Below are positions 21,030 through 30,232 of a stretch of 36,158 nt of DNA, piece by piece (the stretch's first letter is position 1; each line of letters begins with the position of its first letter). A program made the position numbers and the translations under genes. The notes beneath the pieces are model-generated. The model was not told the DNA's origin, did not search any database, and was given only the letters and a program-made list of their open reading frames with translations. Source of the stretch: Gymnopilus junonius. Lineage: Eukaryota > Basidiomycota > Agaricomycetes > Agaricales > Galerinaceae. The DNA lies in contig JADNYJ010000325.1 of assembly GCA_015501075.1 (NCBI GenBank), forward strand, positions 1-36,158, read 5' to 3'.

Positions 21030-21910
21030 TTGGTTCATCCCTTTTGTTGGGCAATCCTAGACACATGTCTGGGCTTTTTGCACCTAAAACAGAGCCCTTT
21101 TCTGAGGAGCTCATTTCTTTCTTCCTGCAACATTGCATTCATGTTGATCTAGTCGACGTCCATCACGTTGGGGTCATGATGGTTGTTCATTTGGGGTGGG
21201 GCATGGTAATGGGACTGTGCGGGTCCCCTGGTCATGTTTGTCCACCAGTTTCATCATTCATTCAGTTGTTCAGTCCCTTTACCCAGTAAGCGCACAAGAT
21301 TAGCATGGTGGGTATCAAATTCAACCACCTTCTTCTGCCAGGCGGTAAGGGTTGTGGGGAGGGAGTCCAACCACATAATTTTCTCTTGGAGCCAGGTGTT
21401 GAGAGCATTCATATAGTAGTCAATCAAAATGCTCTCATTGTCCTTGGTAGGGATCCTGGCAATTCGTACCAGTTCATTGAACTTGGTATTCAATTCAGTG
21501 GCAGAAGCTTTCCCCTGCTTCAAATGCCTAAGATCAAAGAAGCCTTGATCTTTCATTTCAGTAGGCAGAAATGCCTTGTTGAATTCAGTGATGAATTCTG
21601 TGCTAGACCTGTAGTTTTTGTTGATGATGCTGGTAAGAACTCTGGCAGCATTTTTTTCTGGAGTCCAGTGGTCATTCCTCCAAGCCTGTTTCCAGGCTTT
21701 GGCTTCTCCTCCTCTGAGAAGTCCAAGGGTGAAAATTATTTTCTTGGCATCAGTATCATAAAGTTCATGATTGACTTCCAGGTAATCATCGACATCTTGA
21801 ATAAAGTTTTTGACCTTGGAGCAGTCTCCGGAGAAGGGCTGAGGGACTACTCCCAGTCCTTTTCTGTTGGAAGAAGTGTTGTTGGTGGGGTTGGTGGGGT
21901 CAGTGGCCAT
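21030..21910 (-). pseudogene. gag: E2 gag
   Basis: Structural protein of the particle. ATG 21910 starts 218 open codons (to 21254) with the capsid core: VVPQPFSGDCSKVKNFIQD, LRGGEAKAWKQAW and FDLRHLKQGKASATELN are characteristic of the retrotransposon gag domain (GPFDGD-like opening and helical repeats). It then continues in broken frames into a nucleocapsid part with CFRCKKPRHVSR near 21093-21056. There the knuckle Gly is Arg (CpG to CpA) and one base is lost before the final Cys, so the zinc knuckle is destroyed. The intact homologue is in E3. Confidence 0.85.
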
Positions 21911-21985
21911 TACTGGATAAAAAATGGGGGGTGGGTCAGTTCATTCGGGTTTGGTTCATTCGGTGATGTTGGGTTCAGTTCAGTT

Positions 21986-22234
21986 TCATTTGGGGCCCAA
22001 TAGTCTCACTAGGAATGAAGCGAAATCAGACCTAAGCAGTGTTGCTGGCTCTTGAACTAGTGTTCCAAAGAGTGTTGATCTCACAAGGGGATCATCTCCT
22101 TCAGGTGGGGTGTCAAATATGTCTGACGCCTTGGATTCTGAGTGTTGGTCAGTGGCCAGGTCAGAGAATTCTTCGTCACTAGTGATAGCAGTGAATCGTC
22201 CTCTTCTGCAAGCCATTATGTCAGTGGATAACAC
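21986..22234 (-). CDS. E2 leader ORF upstream of gag
   Basis: 82 codons between the primer site and gag, with a second in-frame ATG at 22216 in better agreement with E3. The peptide is acidic and Ser/Asp-rich (ITSDEEFSDLATDQHSESK) with a hydrophobic end (FASFLVRLLGPK). The stop TGA is 75 bases before the gag ATG and in the same frame, so an ancestral in-frame N-terminal extension of gag is possible. In E3 the matching frame keeps most residues but has lost the ATG and gained a stop. Confidence 0.4.
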   Translation of the reverse strand: MLSTDIMACRRGRFTAITSDEEFSDLATDQHSESKASDIFDTPPEGDDPLVRSTLFGTLVQEPATLLRSDFASFLVRLLGPK

Positions 22235-22261
22235 TTGCTAAGCAGAAAGCGTTGGTTGAGA

Positions 22262-22275
22262 GTAGCTAGTTCTTT
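22262..22275 (-). promoter_or_regulatory. E2 primer-binding site, self-priming type
   Basis: Immediately after the 5' LTR the element strand reads AAAGAACTAGCTAC. Thirteen of these bases (AAGAACTAGCTAC) are the exact reverse complement of GTAGCTAGTTCTT inside the LTR (22446-22434), which begins 31 bases after the first T of the TATA box. I see no match to an initiator Met tRNA type site (TGGTA..). This fits the Tf1 mechanism, in which the mRNA 5' end folds back as primer. Confidence 0.65.
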
Positions 22276-22758
22276 TGTTATGACTTTAATGACAGACTCT
22301 TATCTGATAAGATAAGGGCTGGTGTAGTAGTCATAGAGGTCAGTTCAATGAAGTTTCTTAAGGTATTGTCTTCGACAGAAGAATGCTTTAAGAGTTCAAG
22401 TTTGCTCTGGTAGTTACAAGAGAGTTGATTCTCAAGAACTAGCTACCGATACAAGTAGACTAGCTATGGTTTATATACTATTTGTGGTTGATAATAAAAT
22501 AGATGAAACAGAAATGAAACAATAACAAAACAAGGGGTAGCAGAAGGGGTGATCATCATAGAGGCTGTGGACTGCACAAGGGATGATGATCAAAAGAGAA
22601 AGATTGTCCTCAAACTTGTAAGAAAGTAAATGATCATCTTTGCAGGCAAAGATGATCAGAAGGAAATCTATAAATAAATAATCTGATGATAAATGATAAA
22701 AGAAAAGAAAGACATGTGTCCCAGATAAGATAAGGGAGAAAATAAGGAAACCGTAACA
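22276..22758 (-). repeat. E2 5' LTR with promoter
   Basis: 483 bp, TGTTA..TAACA. TATATAA at 22477-22471 (element strand) predicts transcription starting near 22446. It differs from the E2 3' LTR at several sites (for example ACTCTTATCTG against ACTCTAATCTG, and a rearranged segment next to the outer end), more than expected for a simple pair. Confidence 0.85.
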
Positions 22759-22787
22759 TATCCTTTCTTGTGAATATCTAAGGCTGA

Positions 22788-23160
22788 CTAGAAAATAGGG
22801 TCTATGTATTTTCTTGTAATGATTGCATGCATGAAACTCAAGACAAAGTTGCTCAGTATTGATGCAGCAACTATTGGAGTGATTGCCCAATTCATTCGCT
22901 TTCCTAGCAGTAAGTCCATTGCTACAATTGTCAATCTGTCCACCAGCTGACTCCATTTAAAGAGTCCCCTCTCGGAATGCTGATAAGTAAGAATGTCATT
23001 CCTGCCATTGCCATGCTTTAACAGAAGTATCCCCTTCACATGACCTGCTTCTTTCTGATAGAATTCCTGCAGTCCTTCTATGTCACCCAGGATGTCAATT
23101 GCATGAACCTGGTTATGACAGACACTATATTCGATAGCTTCAAGCTATTCAAGTAAGTAG
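22788..23160 (-). pseudogene. Unrecognised coding relic
   Basis: A minus frame from about 23160, with an early TAG, runs to a stop at 22788-22790. It encodes a sequence that looks like a real protein: EAIEYSVCHNQVHAIDILG, then FYQKEAGHVKGILLLKHGNG, then hydrophobic helices (WAITPIVAASILSNFVLSF). It ends just outside E2, so the element may have cut a longer gene. I do not recognise the family. It overlaps the proposed first exon of the oxygenase gene on the other strand by a few tens of bases, so one of the two calls may be wrong there. Confidence 0.35.
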
Positions 23161-25386
23161 GCCTTAAATCTCTCCATGTGTGTTGGGTTTATTTGCTTGA
23201 ACAGTGACTTCATCAAGGCCAGGGACTGGGATGCTTGGGTGGAATGTCAGCTGCAAGTTGAACTTCCAGGAGGTCCATCTCTTGATCTGCTGAATACTGG
23301 CCTTTTTATGCCTGTCAACTTTTCAGCTGCAATCAAAGCTGCCAGAGAAGCTGGTCCTTGTGATCACCATATGCTCTCAGACAACAACAACTACCTCCCT
23401 ACTCCTCCTAGAGATGCCTCACCTGCCACTCCATCTAGGCCCACCACACCTGCTACCCCATGATGATGGCCACTCCTATGGCCACTTCTCAAGCCCAGCA
23501 GCCTATTGGTCACCCACAGAGCAGCAGTCATGTTCTTGCTGGTGAAGAAGAGGATGATGTATCAGAATCTGACAATGAGGTGACTCCTCTGGACTGGAAC
23601 TCAAGTATGGATGATGAACTGCTATACATGTTCAAAGTCAACTTCAAGCCTCACCTTGACTACAACACTAGGGTTTTTTATCTGACTGACTATGAAGGAA
23701 GGTTCAAAGAAACAGAGTGACAAAGGGGGTTTGCTGCAAAAGCAAATTACCTGGAGACTCTTGAAGAGTTTGAGAAGCAGGTACATTATCATTTCCCTGT
23801 TATCTAACTTGGACTAAAACTGACTGCCACACTCATATAGTATCGAAAGCAACTTACCAGTGGAAAGCAACCCAATTGTCAGACTTTTCTGGGTCTTGAC
23901 TACAGAATTATAGAAGGGTATGTTCTTGCTTTTCCAATTCCCAATGACATCTCTGTCTGACTAAAGGGTGTTCAGGCAAATGTTGCATATCAATGATGCC
24001 AACAGCAACCTCCTTCTAATGTTTTGGAATTATATGAAGGATTCTATGAGGGATACATTGCTGCATAAGATGGAATACATCCTCTCTGGCCAAGTCAAAT
24101 ATGTTGACACTGAATCTGAAGGCATCAATAACATATTTGGTGCTCTTCGTGCCTCATGGTACCTGAGATTTGCCAAGAATGTGAGTTTAAAACCCAGATT
24201 GTTCATCCTCACTGATCAGCTTAATGATTAGTGATGGTCAGGGGTTTTCAAACCCCCCAAGGGTGGAGGGTAAGGGTAAGAAGCGTAGGGGTAAGGGTAG
24301 GCATTTGGCTACCCTTGAGAAACCCTTACCCTTGACAAGGGTTTCAAGGGTATAGAATGCCAAATTTTTTGAACTGATTTTACTGAAGTTTCAGCCAAAT
24401 TTTCAATAAAAAGTGTTTAGAAACAAAAAAACATTTTGTACCATGATTCTCTGCTTCAATAAAATACTATATATAGTAATATAATTCTATTTTATCAGAT
24501 AAAATATCTCAAGAGCATACAAAAATAGCCAAATGTACTTGAAAGCTTGGTTATGAATGGCAGATGCAGTATTTTATTCAAATTAAAAGAGGTTTGAGAT
24601 GATATTTTTTACAGGTTTTATCAAAGATTTCCATTATTTGTACCCTTCAAAAACCCCTGACCCTTATCATTGAAACCCCTTACCCTTGCATAAGGGTAAG
24701 GGGTTTCAAGGGTAAGGGTCAGGGTAGCCCTCTAACAACCCCAGGGTTACCCCTGCCTATCACTATTAATGATTGTTTGTCTTTAGGGGTATGGAGCTCC
24801 TTCTACTGCAGATCTTCTACACTACAGAGGGATGGCTGAAGACCTGTCAACACAAGCCTGAATGTCCCAGGCTTAGCAAGGAAATCAAGGATAATCAAGA
24901 GGTCTATCAAATGCTGTTGGATGCTTTGCATCTGGTCTTTGAGTGGATCTATGCAACTGTAAGCTAATTGCCAATAACTTTGCAAGCCAATGCTGATGTC
25001 TTCAATATAGTTAAAATGCCTTTTCCCAGACACATTTCTCTCCCTGTCCATCAGCATGCAGTTCCTTCCAAACAGCACAATGTCCCTGTGTACCCATTCA
25101 CTGGTTTCATTCTCAATGTTAATGTCTCTACCCACATGCACAGAGACACTGGGGACAAAGACATCTGCCTGGTACTTGTCATCTCTGACTGCATAGGCGG
25201 AGAGCTGGTCTTGGTCGAACCCAGTGTCATTTTGAGAATGAGGAGTGGGGATGTGGTGGTCTTTCCCTCCAAAGCTTTACCCACCTGAACCTTCACTTCA
25301 AAGGGAAGCACATTTCTTTGGTGCTTCATACTGACAAATGCATGAAAGGTTGGGAAAAAAATGGAAATGGATGGCTTGATCAGTGA
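23115..25386 (+). pseudogene. TET/JBP-like 2OG-Fe(II) oxygenase, broken
   Basis: Members of this family oxidise 5-methylcytosine or thymine in DNA, using Fe(II) and 2-oxoglutarate. Proposed exons: ATG 23115-23152; intron 23153-23204; 23205-23720 with one frame change near 23460; a short exon from about 23842; 23960-24180 (ending FGALRASWYLRF); an intron 24181-24786 that holds a MITE; then 24787 onward (GYGAPSTADLLHYRG). The catalytic part at 25000-25386 has FTGFILNVNVSTHMHRD, giving the HxD iron motif, then ISDCIGGELVL, SGDVVVFPS and, after a 1-base frame change near 25280, THLNLHFKGKHISLVLH with the distal His and the 2-oxoglutarate-binding position (usually Arg). The stop is 25384-25386. 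Assignment rests on the pattern of this expanded basidiomycete family, recalled rather than searched. Confidence 0.55.
24229..24765. mobile_element. hAT-type MITE 2, with AAGGGT-type subterminal repeats
   Basis: 537 bp with ends TAGTGATGGTCAGGGG and, on the opposite strand, TAGTGATAGGCAGGGG. The 8-bp target duplication TTAATGAT is at 24221-24228 and 24766-24773. Subterminal blocks are packed with AAGGGT/ACCCTT words (for example ACCCTTACCCTT). There is no coding capacity. It lies in an intron of the oxygenase gene: donor GTGAGT at 24181, acceptor CTTTAG ending at 24786. Removing it leaves an intron of about 60 bp. Confidence 0.8.
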
Positions 25387-25661
25387 CTCAATGTGACATT
25401 TTGATTTGTCATGGATGATGATGACCATTACAGTGGCCATAGGTAGATGTCCTACTCTGTCAAAGGTCTGGTTTCTCATCTTCCCTTCCATATTGCATTC
25501 TGTACCTTTTCAAATATATCATTACACTGCATTTTTGTTCATGATGTCTATTGTCACGTGGCACATATATTCTCCTGAGAATGAAAATGCCCTCATAATT
25601 CTTGTCAACCACTTCCATTTCTCATTGGCTTGCTCTGCCACAAGGGTCTGCATTGCCTTTC

Positions 25662-28117
25662 ATGCCTACAATTACCAGAAAAGCTGCTGCTGCTGAGTCT
25701 GCTGGTGTAAATGCTCCAGAGAATGAAATGGCCATGCCTGCAAAATGGAAGGCCACCAGCTCGAGCAATGCCAAGCATACTGCTGGCAAAGGTGGTGTTT
25801 TCTTGTTTCATCAAGCAGTAGACTGCTGATTACTTGAGTGATTACCTTTCTAGCAAGCAAGCCCCCATCAGCAAGTCTAGTGATGTGCTGGCTCCGGCCT
25901 GAAGCCAGAAGCCAGGCCGGGCCAAGCCAAAATAGGCTGGGCCAAGCCGGGCCCTGAGGTTTGGCCTGAGAGGGCTTTTGGCCCAGCCCAGCATTTCTGA
26001 AAGCCAAAGCCAAAGGCCTGAGCCCGGCTTTTGAGTGGTGACTGAGCCAAAAAAAAAGTGTTACAAAGGGTCAAATTTCGAACATTTCGATGAAGGTTCA
26101 ATGAATATTCATTTTAAAACTCAGTTTAAAATCCGTGATGGCTTGCCGGATCTGTTTGTGAACCTCGGGGATGTCCGGCTGAGTTTCAATTTTGATCAAA
26201 ACCTTCGTCACTGTACATCTCAAGCACATTTCAAGCTGTGTAAGGCTCAACATCCTTGAGTAATTCTCAGATACTTTGTAGTTAGTGTTTAAATGCATTA
26301 ATATAATATATTCATTAATTTTAATATGATATTTCCATGCATATGCCAAAAGCCCCGGCCTGGGCCAAAGCCAGGCCAAGCCAAGCCTGATTTTTGGCTT
26401 TTGGCCCAGCTCAAGGTTTGGGAAGGCCAAAGCCAGCTCAAGCCAAGCCAAAGCCGGGGCTTTCAGGCCAAGCCGGAGCTGGCACATCACTAAGCAAGTC
26501 AGACTGCAGCCCCAAAGTTGAAGAAGAAAGGAGGCTCTGTGTCTGTGTCAGAAGAGGATTACCAAGCATTTTTGAAGTACCAACAGGGCCAGGGCAAGAG
26601 CAATAGTCCTGCTTAGCAGAAGGTCACAGAAAAGGAAAGAAAAGCTCAGGAAAACCTTGGTACACTTTTATCTTCAAATTATATTCTAATGACACATTTT
26701 TCCCTTCTATATAGCTATTCAGGAATGTAACAGGGCTATGAGAGACAAAGAAAACCTCTCTGATGATGACACTGAGGACAACACTCCCCCTACTAAGAAG
26801 TCTAGGCCATCACACACCATCTTGAGTGATGACAAGGCAGAGCTTTCCAAAGAACTGGGCAGTACTATGACAGTACCTGGTCTTCCAGATTTTACTAATG
26901 TGACTGAAGAGGATATAGAAGATGAAGATGAACCACAGGGAGGTGCTCAGAAAGGCAAAGACAATACCAACGAGGAGGAAGAAGTTGAAGTCGAGGAGCA
27001 AGGTGGTCAAGGATCTCCCAGTGAATCTCAGGCTAGTGCAGCTGGAGGTGACCTGGTAGATAATGGGGTATTGTATCCTTTGCTTTGCAACTCACAATCA
27101 ACTGACACCCTTTGTTTTTAGATGGAAGTCTCAACACCTGCATTGGAAAAGGTGTATCAAAAGCCAAGTTCCAAGAATTCAAGTGCACCAAAGCTTGAAC
27201 ATGCCTCAGTATCCCCTGCATTGTTTCTACCAAACTGAAGTGTCATCCACATCCACTGCATCCACCACAAAGAAGGCAGTTCCTCCAAAGAGTTCTGGAG
27301 GTACAAAAGTTGTACATGAGCAGTTCTCAAGCCCAAAGTCCTTGCCCTTGCCAATGCAGCCAAAAGTCATCTCCATATGCAGATATGCTTTGGAAACTGG
27401 AAGCTTAACTCCAATCCTGAAAAGCCTAACTGGATCTGGACCATAATTGCTGAGATGCCTGATGCTCTTGGTGTCAGCTCATGCCCAAGGGCCACAGAGG
27501 GACTGAAGCAACTTCTCAATGACAATGCAGAAAAGGAGAAAGTCATGACTTATGTATACGTTGTTCATTCTATCTGGTCATCTCATTTAGTTGTCTCTTT
27601 AGGTTGGTTATGGGAAGACCATTCTCTTCAACACAATTGTCACTAAGGCCATAACAAGGTTGCAGAGTATCTGAGCCTTCATGGATCTGTGCAAGACATA
27701 ACAGACAAAGTTACTTGGTTACTACAAGCATCTAACTTTCTATACAGAGACCTAAATGTCAAGGTATGTTTTTCTTCAAGCTTCTCTTTCATTGCTAATG
27801 CCTTGACCCAGGAGAGGACATTCAACAGTAGTAAGCCTTTTGGAAACCCATTCATCAAGGACCTTATCCAGACCGTCTAGTTCAACACTTCCAAGAATGG
27901 TTCCAAGGCAGAAGCAATGACCACCAAGAAGATGATTCAGAACAAAGAAGTTCCATTGACAATTATTCTTCTGGTAGTCACTGCAGTAGTATCAATTATT
28001 TTTTTTCTGAGCATTGTTCTTATCTTTTTATAGATCAACACAGCATAGGGGAGTATCACCCAGGAACTCTATCTGTTACACAATTCCATGAAAGTTTGTA
28101 TGGAATAGGTGCAAGGT
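25662..28117 (+). pseudogene. DUF6532-like host gene, 5' and central part
   Basis: Exon 1 is 25662-25791 (MPTITRKAAAAESAG), intron 25792-25853, exon 2 from 25854. The MITE at 25878 splits exon 2; with one AGCAAGTC copy the frame continues (SKPPSASQTAAPKLKKK, then SEEDYQAFLKYQQ). After an in-frame TAG and an intron ending 26715, an acidic exon follows (26738-27060: SDDDTEDNTPPTKKSRP, VTEEDIEDEDEP). Later exons carry the conserved part: VAEYLSLHGSVQDI, WLLQASNFLYRDLNV, GNPFIKDLIQTV, EVPLTIILLVVTA, and after a last intron HQHSIGEYHPGTLS. DUF6532 proteins are abundant in agaricomycetes and have no known function. The gene is broken at 28117 by the inverted-repeat element and has several stops and frame changes. 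It continues at 30233-30334 and 15037-14810. Confidence 0.5.
25878..26492. mobile_element. hAT-type MITE 3, with GGCCAAGCC subterminal repeats
   Basis: 615 bp with ends TAGTGATGTGCTGGCTCCGG and, on the opposite strand, TAGTGATGTGCCAGCTCCGG. The 8-bp target duplication AGCAAGTC is at 25870-25877 and 26493-26500. Long GC-rich subterminal blocks repeat GGCCAAGCC, AAAGCC and GGCCCAGCC on both sides, flanking an AT-rich centre. No transposase. It interrupts exon 2 of the DUF6532-like gene, whose frame is restored by its removal. Confidence 0.85.
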
Positions 28118-28264
28118 TAGTCTCAGAAACCCATCCTCTTATGGTGAGTTGATTCCACATTGGAAATCACCACCATGAGAGTCTGGGACCATCCCAACCA
28201 GGTTGGGAGGGTTCTGCCTTCGGGTATTTTGGGGATCTTTTGATAGATTATGTCAGCTCTGTTC
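28118..28264 (+). repeat. Left TIR of the RecQ/DUF6589 element
   Basis: 147 bp starting TAGTCTCAGAAACCC, with an internal small palindrome CCCAACCAGGTTGGG (28193-28207 region). It probably holds or adjoins the promoter of the RecQ-like gene that starts about 105 bases further in. Confidence 0.85.
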
Positions 28265-28369
28265 ACATCGCGTTCGATGCATTGCACTCAATAATGACCA
28301 TTTTTCTTTACCCTTTGCTCATAATAATGCCTTAAAACTCTTTATAATCACCAATATTTGATATACTAC

Positions 28370-29284
28370 ATGGACTCTAATTGGCCACCACAAAAAAGAA
28401 GGCAGCAGAATCCACCAAATGCTGATGCAGAAAATACTGCCCCACCTCGTGCAATATCACTATACCCTGCTGCCATTCCAAGCACTCCAGCATGAATTCA
28501 GGTCGAAAATGTGAATGCAGCATTGCCTACACCTTCTCCAACACCAAGGCCACCTTTGTTAGAGAAGAAAAATTGCATACTTCACTGGAATGGCTATGAA
28601 GTGAAGCCACAGACTCCGTCCTATAAGCCATATGCTCTGAACAACCCTGGAAAACCTCATCAGCAGGCATTCGCAGTTGAAACATATGAATCACTATCAC
28701 CTTTGTCCTCGATGTCAGCAGAAAGATGGAATTCAGAGGCTAGGAGTGGCGGTTTGGTGAAGGAAAACCAGGTGTTGAGGGATTTCCAAGTTGAGGCTGC
28801 CAACAGGATCATCCAGAGGGGAGGAGACCTTTGTTTGGTGGCACCAACTGGCTCCGGAAAGTCTTTAGTATGGGCCCTGCCACTTCTTGTGCAAAAGACT
28901 GGAATCTCATTGGTGATTATACCCTATACTAGCCTTGGACATCAGGATGAAGCATGGTGTGCAGTCTTGATTTTCACAGCAGATATCTATGTATTAATGT
29001 CATAGTGAATAGATTCAATGAAATGAAAATTAAAAGCACTTTCCTTCATTCAAAACACTGTGATTTGGCTGTCCTCGAAGAAATTGCCAAGGGAGACAAG
29101 ATGTGGATCATCTATGCATGTCCTGAGATGCTCGAAACCCCCTGAGTTGCGAAACTCCTGCACACAAAGTCCTTTCATGCCCAGCTGTCAGGTGTCTACA
29201 TCAATGAAGCACATTCAATCCATGAAAGTCAGTCATGGTGCCCCAATAATGAAAAGAGAATCAAGATTGATTTAGCACAACTCA
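28370..29284 (+). pseudogene. RecQ-like helicase, N-terminal half
   Basis: ATP-dependent DNA helicase relic. From ATG 28370 (MDSNWPPQKRRQQ) the frame passes TGA 28493-28495 and continues to 29005. RecA-like domain 1 motifs: an upstream RDFQVEAANRII (motif 0 style), Walker A in VAPTGSGKS (about 28840-28866), and motif Ia IPYTSLGHQ. After a frame change or small intron near 28950-29000 come STFLHSKH, WIIYACPEMLETP, TGA 29143-29145, then KLLHTKSFHAQLSG and the Walker B/motif II box as YINEAHSIHE (Asn in place of the usual Asp of DEAH). Sequence similarity stops near 29284, before motif III and the second helicase domain. So the gene is truncated as well as interrupted. Telomere-linked and other RecQ-like helicases are expanded in basidiomycetes; the specific family is inferred. 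Confidence 0.65.
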
Positions 29285-29285
29285 C

Positions 29286-30002
29286 AGCATTGGGATTTTG
29301 ACTAGAGGATTTCAAGTCTTGCTTTTCCTTTGCGATCACTGCTTTCAAGATTGTCTGGAGGTTTGGGGTAACTCTTTCATATCTTGTTAAAAGGTTGAAA
29401 ATTTGGAATTCATTCACTTTCTCCACCATAACATTGGATGGTGAAAGATGCAGAAAATTGGCATCACTTGAGAATGGACCTCAGGAAGCACGATCTGTTA
29501 TCCAGCTTGCTTCTGTGTCACATATTTCTGCTGCTCTCTGCACGACCCATTCCGTAGTGGGTGTTTCGTCTTCCTTTGGTTTCAGGCCTCCTCGTTTGTT
29601 CCACCATATATCCATCAATTCAATATGGCAGTCATTGGACAGAAATATGTTTGCGGCATGCTTGATCATTGGATCTTCTGAAGAGAATGCAGTGACAAGA
29701 AATTTATGAAGAGAAAATTTGCTTAAGTGCTTGGCCATAAATTCAAATATGAGCCTTGTTTTTTCTGTGTCACTCAAAGCTGGATGCCTCTTATCTGGTG
29801 TAGAACTGTAATCTGGGTCATCACCTTCATTGTCTTCATGTTCTGATATTTCTTGGAACAAAATCCATTGAAGCGGTTCACTAATCGGACTTGCTGGGGA
29901 TGAGGATCTTGGTCCAGGGGAGCTGACAGCTTCAGGTTCTTCAAAGTCTGAGTTTATGGCCAATCCTTCATCAAATACATGAACAGGATAGTGATGCATC
30001 AT
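29286..30002 (-). pseudogene. DUF6589-like protein, N-terminal part
   Basis: ATG 30002 opens 173 codons to TGA/TAG-type stop at 29481. After an acidic, Ser/Pro-rich start (SSPGPRSSSPASPISEP), the conserved part reads KTRLIFEFMAKHLSKFSLHK, HIELMDIWWNKRGG and WVVQRAAEICDTEASWITDR. The next block is in another frame (29429-29286): LLTRYERVTPNLQTILKAVI. This succession resembles the N-terminal region of the very large agaricomycete DUF6589 family, whose function is unknown; I recall it from pattern only. The coding stops at the junction with the helicase half, so most of the protein is missing. The start lies 75 bases inside the right TIR. Confidence 0.55.
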
Positions 30003-30076
30003 ATTTTAGCAGTGATTGATGGCAGTGATCAAGAGAGATAAGGTACAGATAAAGCAGATCAATGATTAAAACCGTT

Positions 30077-30223
30077 GAACAGAGCTGACATAATCTATCA
30101 AAAGATCCCTGAAATACCCAAAGGCAGAACCCTCCCAACCTGGTTGGGATGGTCCCAGACTCTCATGGTGGTGATTCCCAATGTGGAATCAACTTGCCAT
30201 AAGAGGATGGGTTTCTGAGACTA
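30077..30223 (-). repeat. Right TIR of the RecQ/DUF6589 element
   Basis: 147-bp inverted copy of 28118-28264 with the small palindrome TCCCAACCTGGTTGGGA. Probably the upstream region of the DUF6589-like gene. Confidence 0.85.
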
Positions 30224-30232
30224 GTGCAAGGT

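Larger units (their letters stand above)
15038..22758 (-). mobile_element. E2: chromovirus-type Ty3/gypsy element, full length but decayed
   Basis: 7721 bp with LTRs at both ends, both TGTTA..TAACA. Internal order on the minus strand: primer site, leader ORF, gag, protease, RT, RNase H, integrase with chromodomain, extra ORF with CCHC motifs, polypurine tract. RT style and chromodomain place it near the Tf1/sushi-like chromoviruses. The flanking 5-mers do not match: the outer flank of the 3' LTR reads GTCTG and that of the 5' LTR GGATA on the element strand. The two LTRs also differ from each other by several substitutions and indels. These points suggest E2 is a hybrid of two insertions (see findings). 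Frameshifts and TGA stops occur throughout. Confidence 0.85.
28118..30223. mobile_element. TIR element with 147-bp inverted repeats, carrying RecQ-like and DUF6589-like gene halves
   Basis: 2106 bp. Left TIR 28118-28264 and right TIR 30077-30223 are each 147 bp and align without gaps; I count 6 mismatches by eye. Ends are TAGTCTCAG..CTGAGACTA. The 9-bp target duplication GTGCAAGGT is present at 28109-28117 and 30224-30232, and removing the element with one copy restores the host reading frame. A 9-bp duplication with long TIRs is typical of Mutator-like elements, but no MULE transposase is present. Inside are the N-terminal halves of two genes reading inward from the two TIRs and meeting near 29285, which is what an internal deletion of a longer element would leave. 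Confidence 0.85.

Noticed and set aside
15038..22758. E2 as a simple, single insertion
   Set aside because: The flanking 5-mers differ, the two LTRs are less alike than 15038 and 30335, and the host gene frame joins elsewhere.
24229..24765. Interstitial telomeric repeats
   Set aside because: The repeats are AAGGGT, not TTAGGG in phase, and lie inside a unit with clear inverted ends and an 8-bp duplication.
28118..30223. Helitron, because of the helicase
   Set aside because: No Rep domain, no TC..CTRR ends, and a 9-bp target duplication with TIRs, which Helitrons lack.
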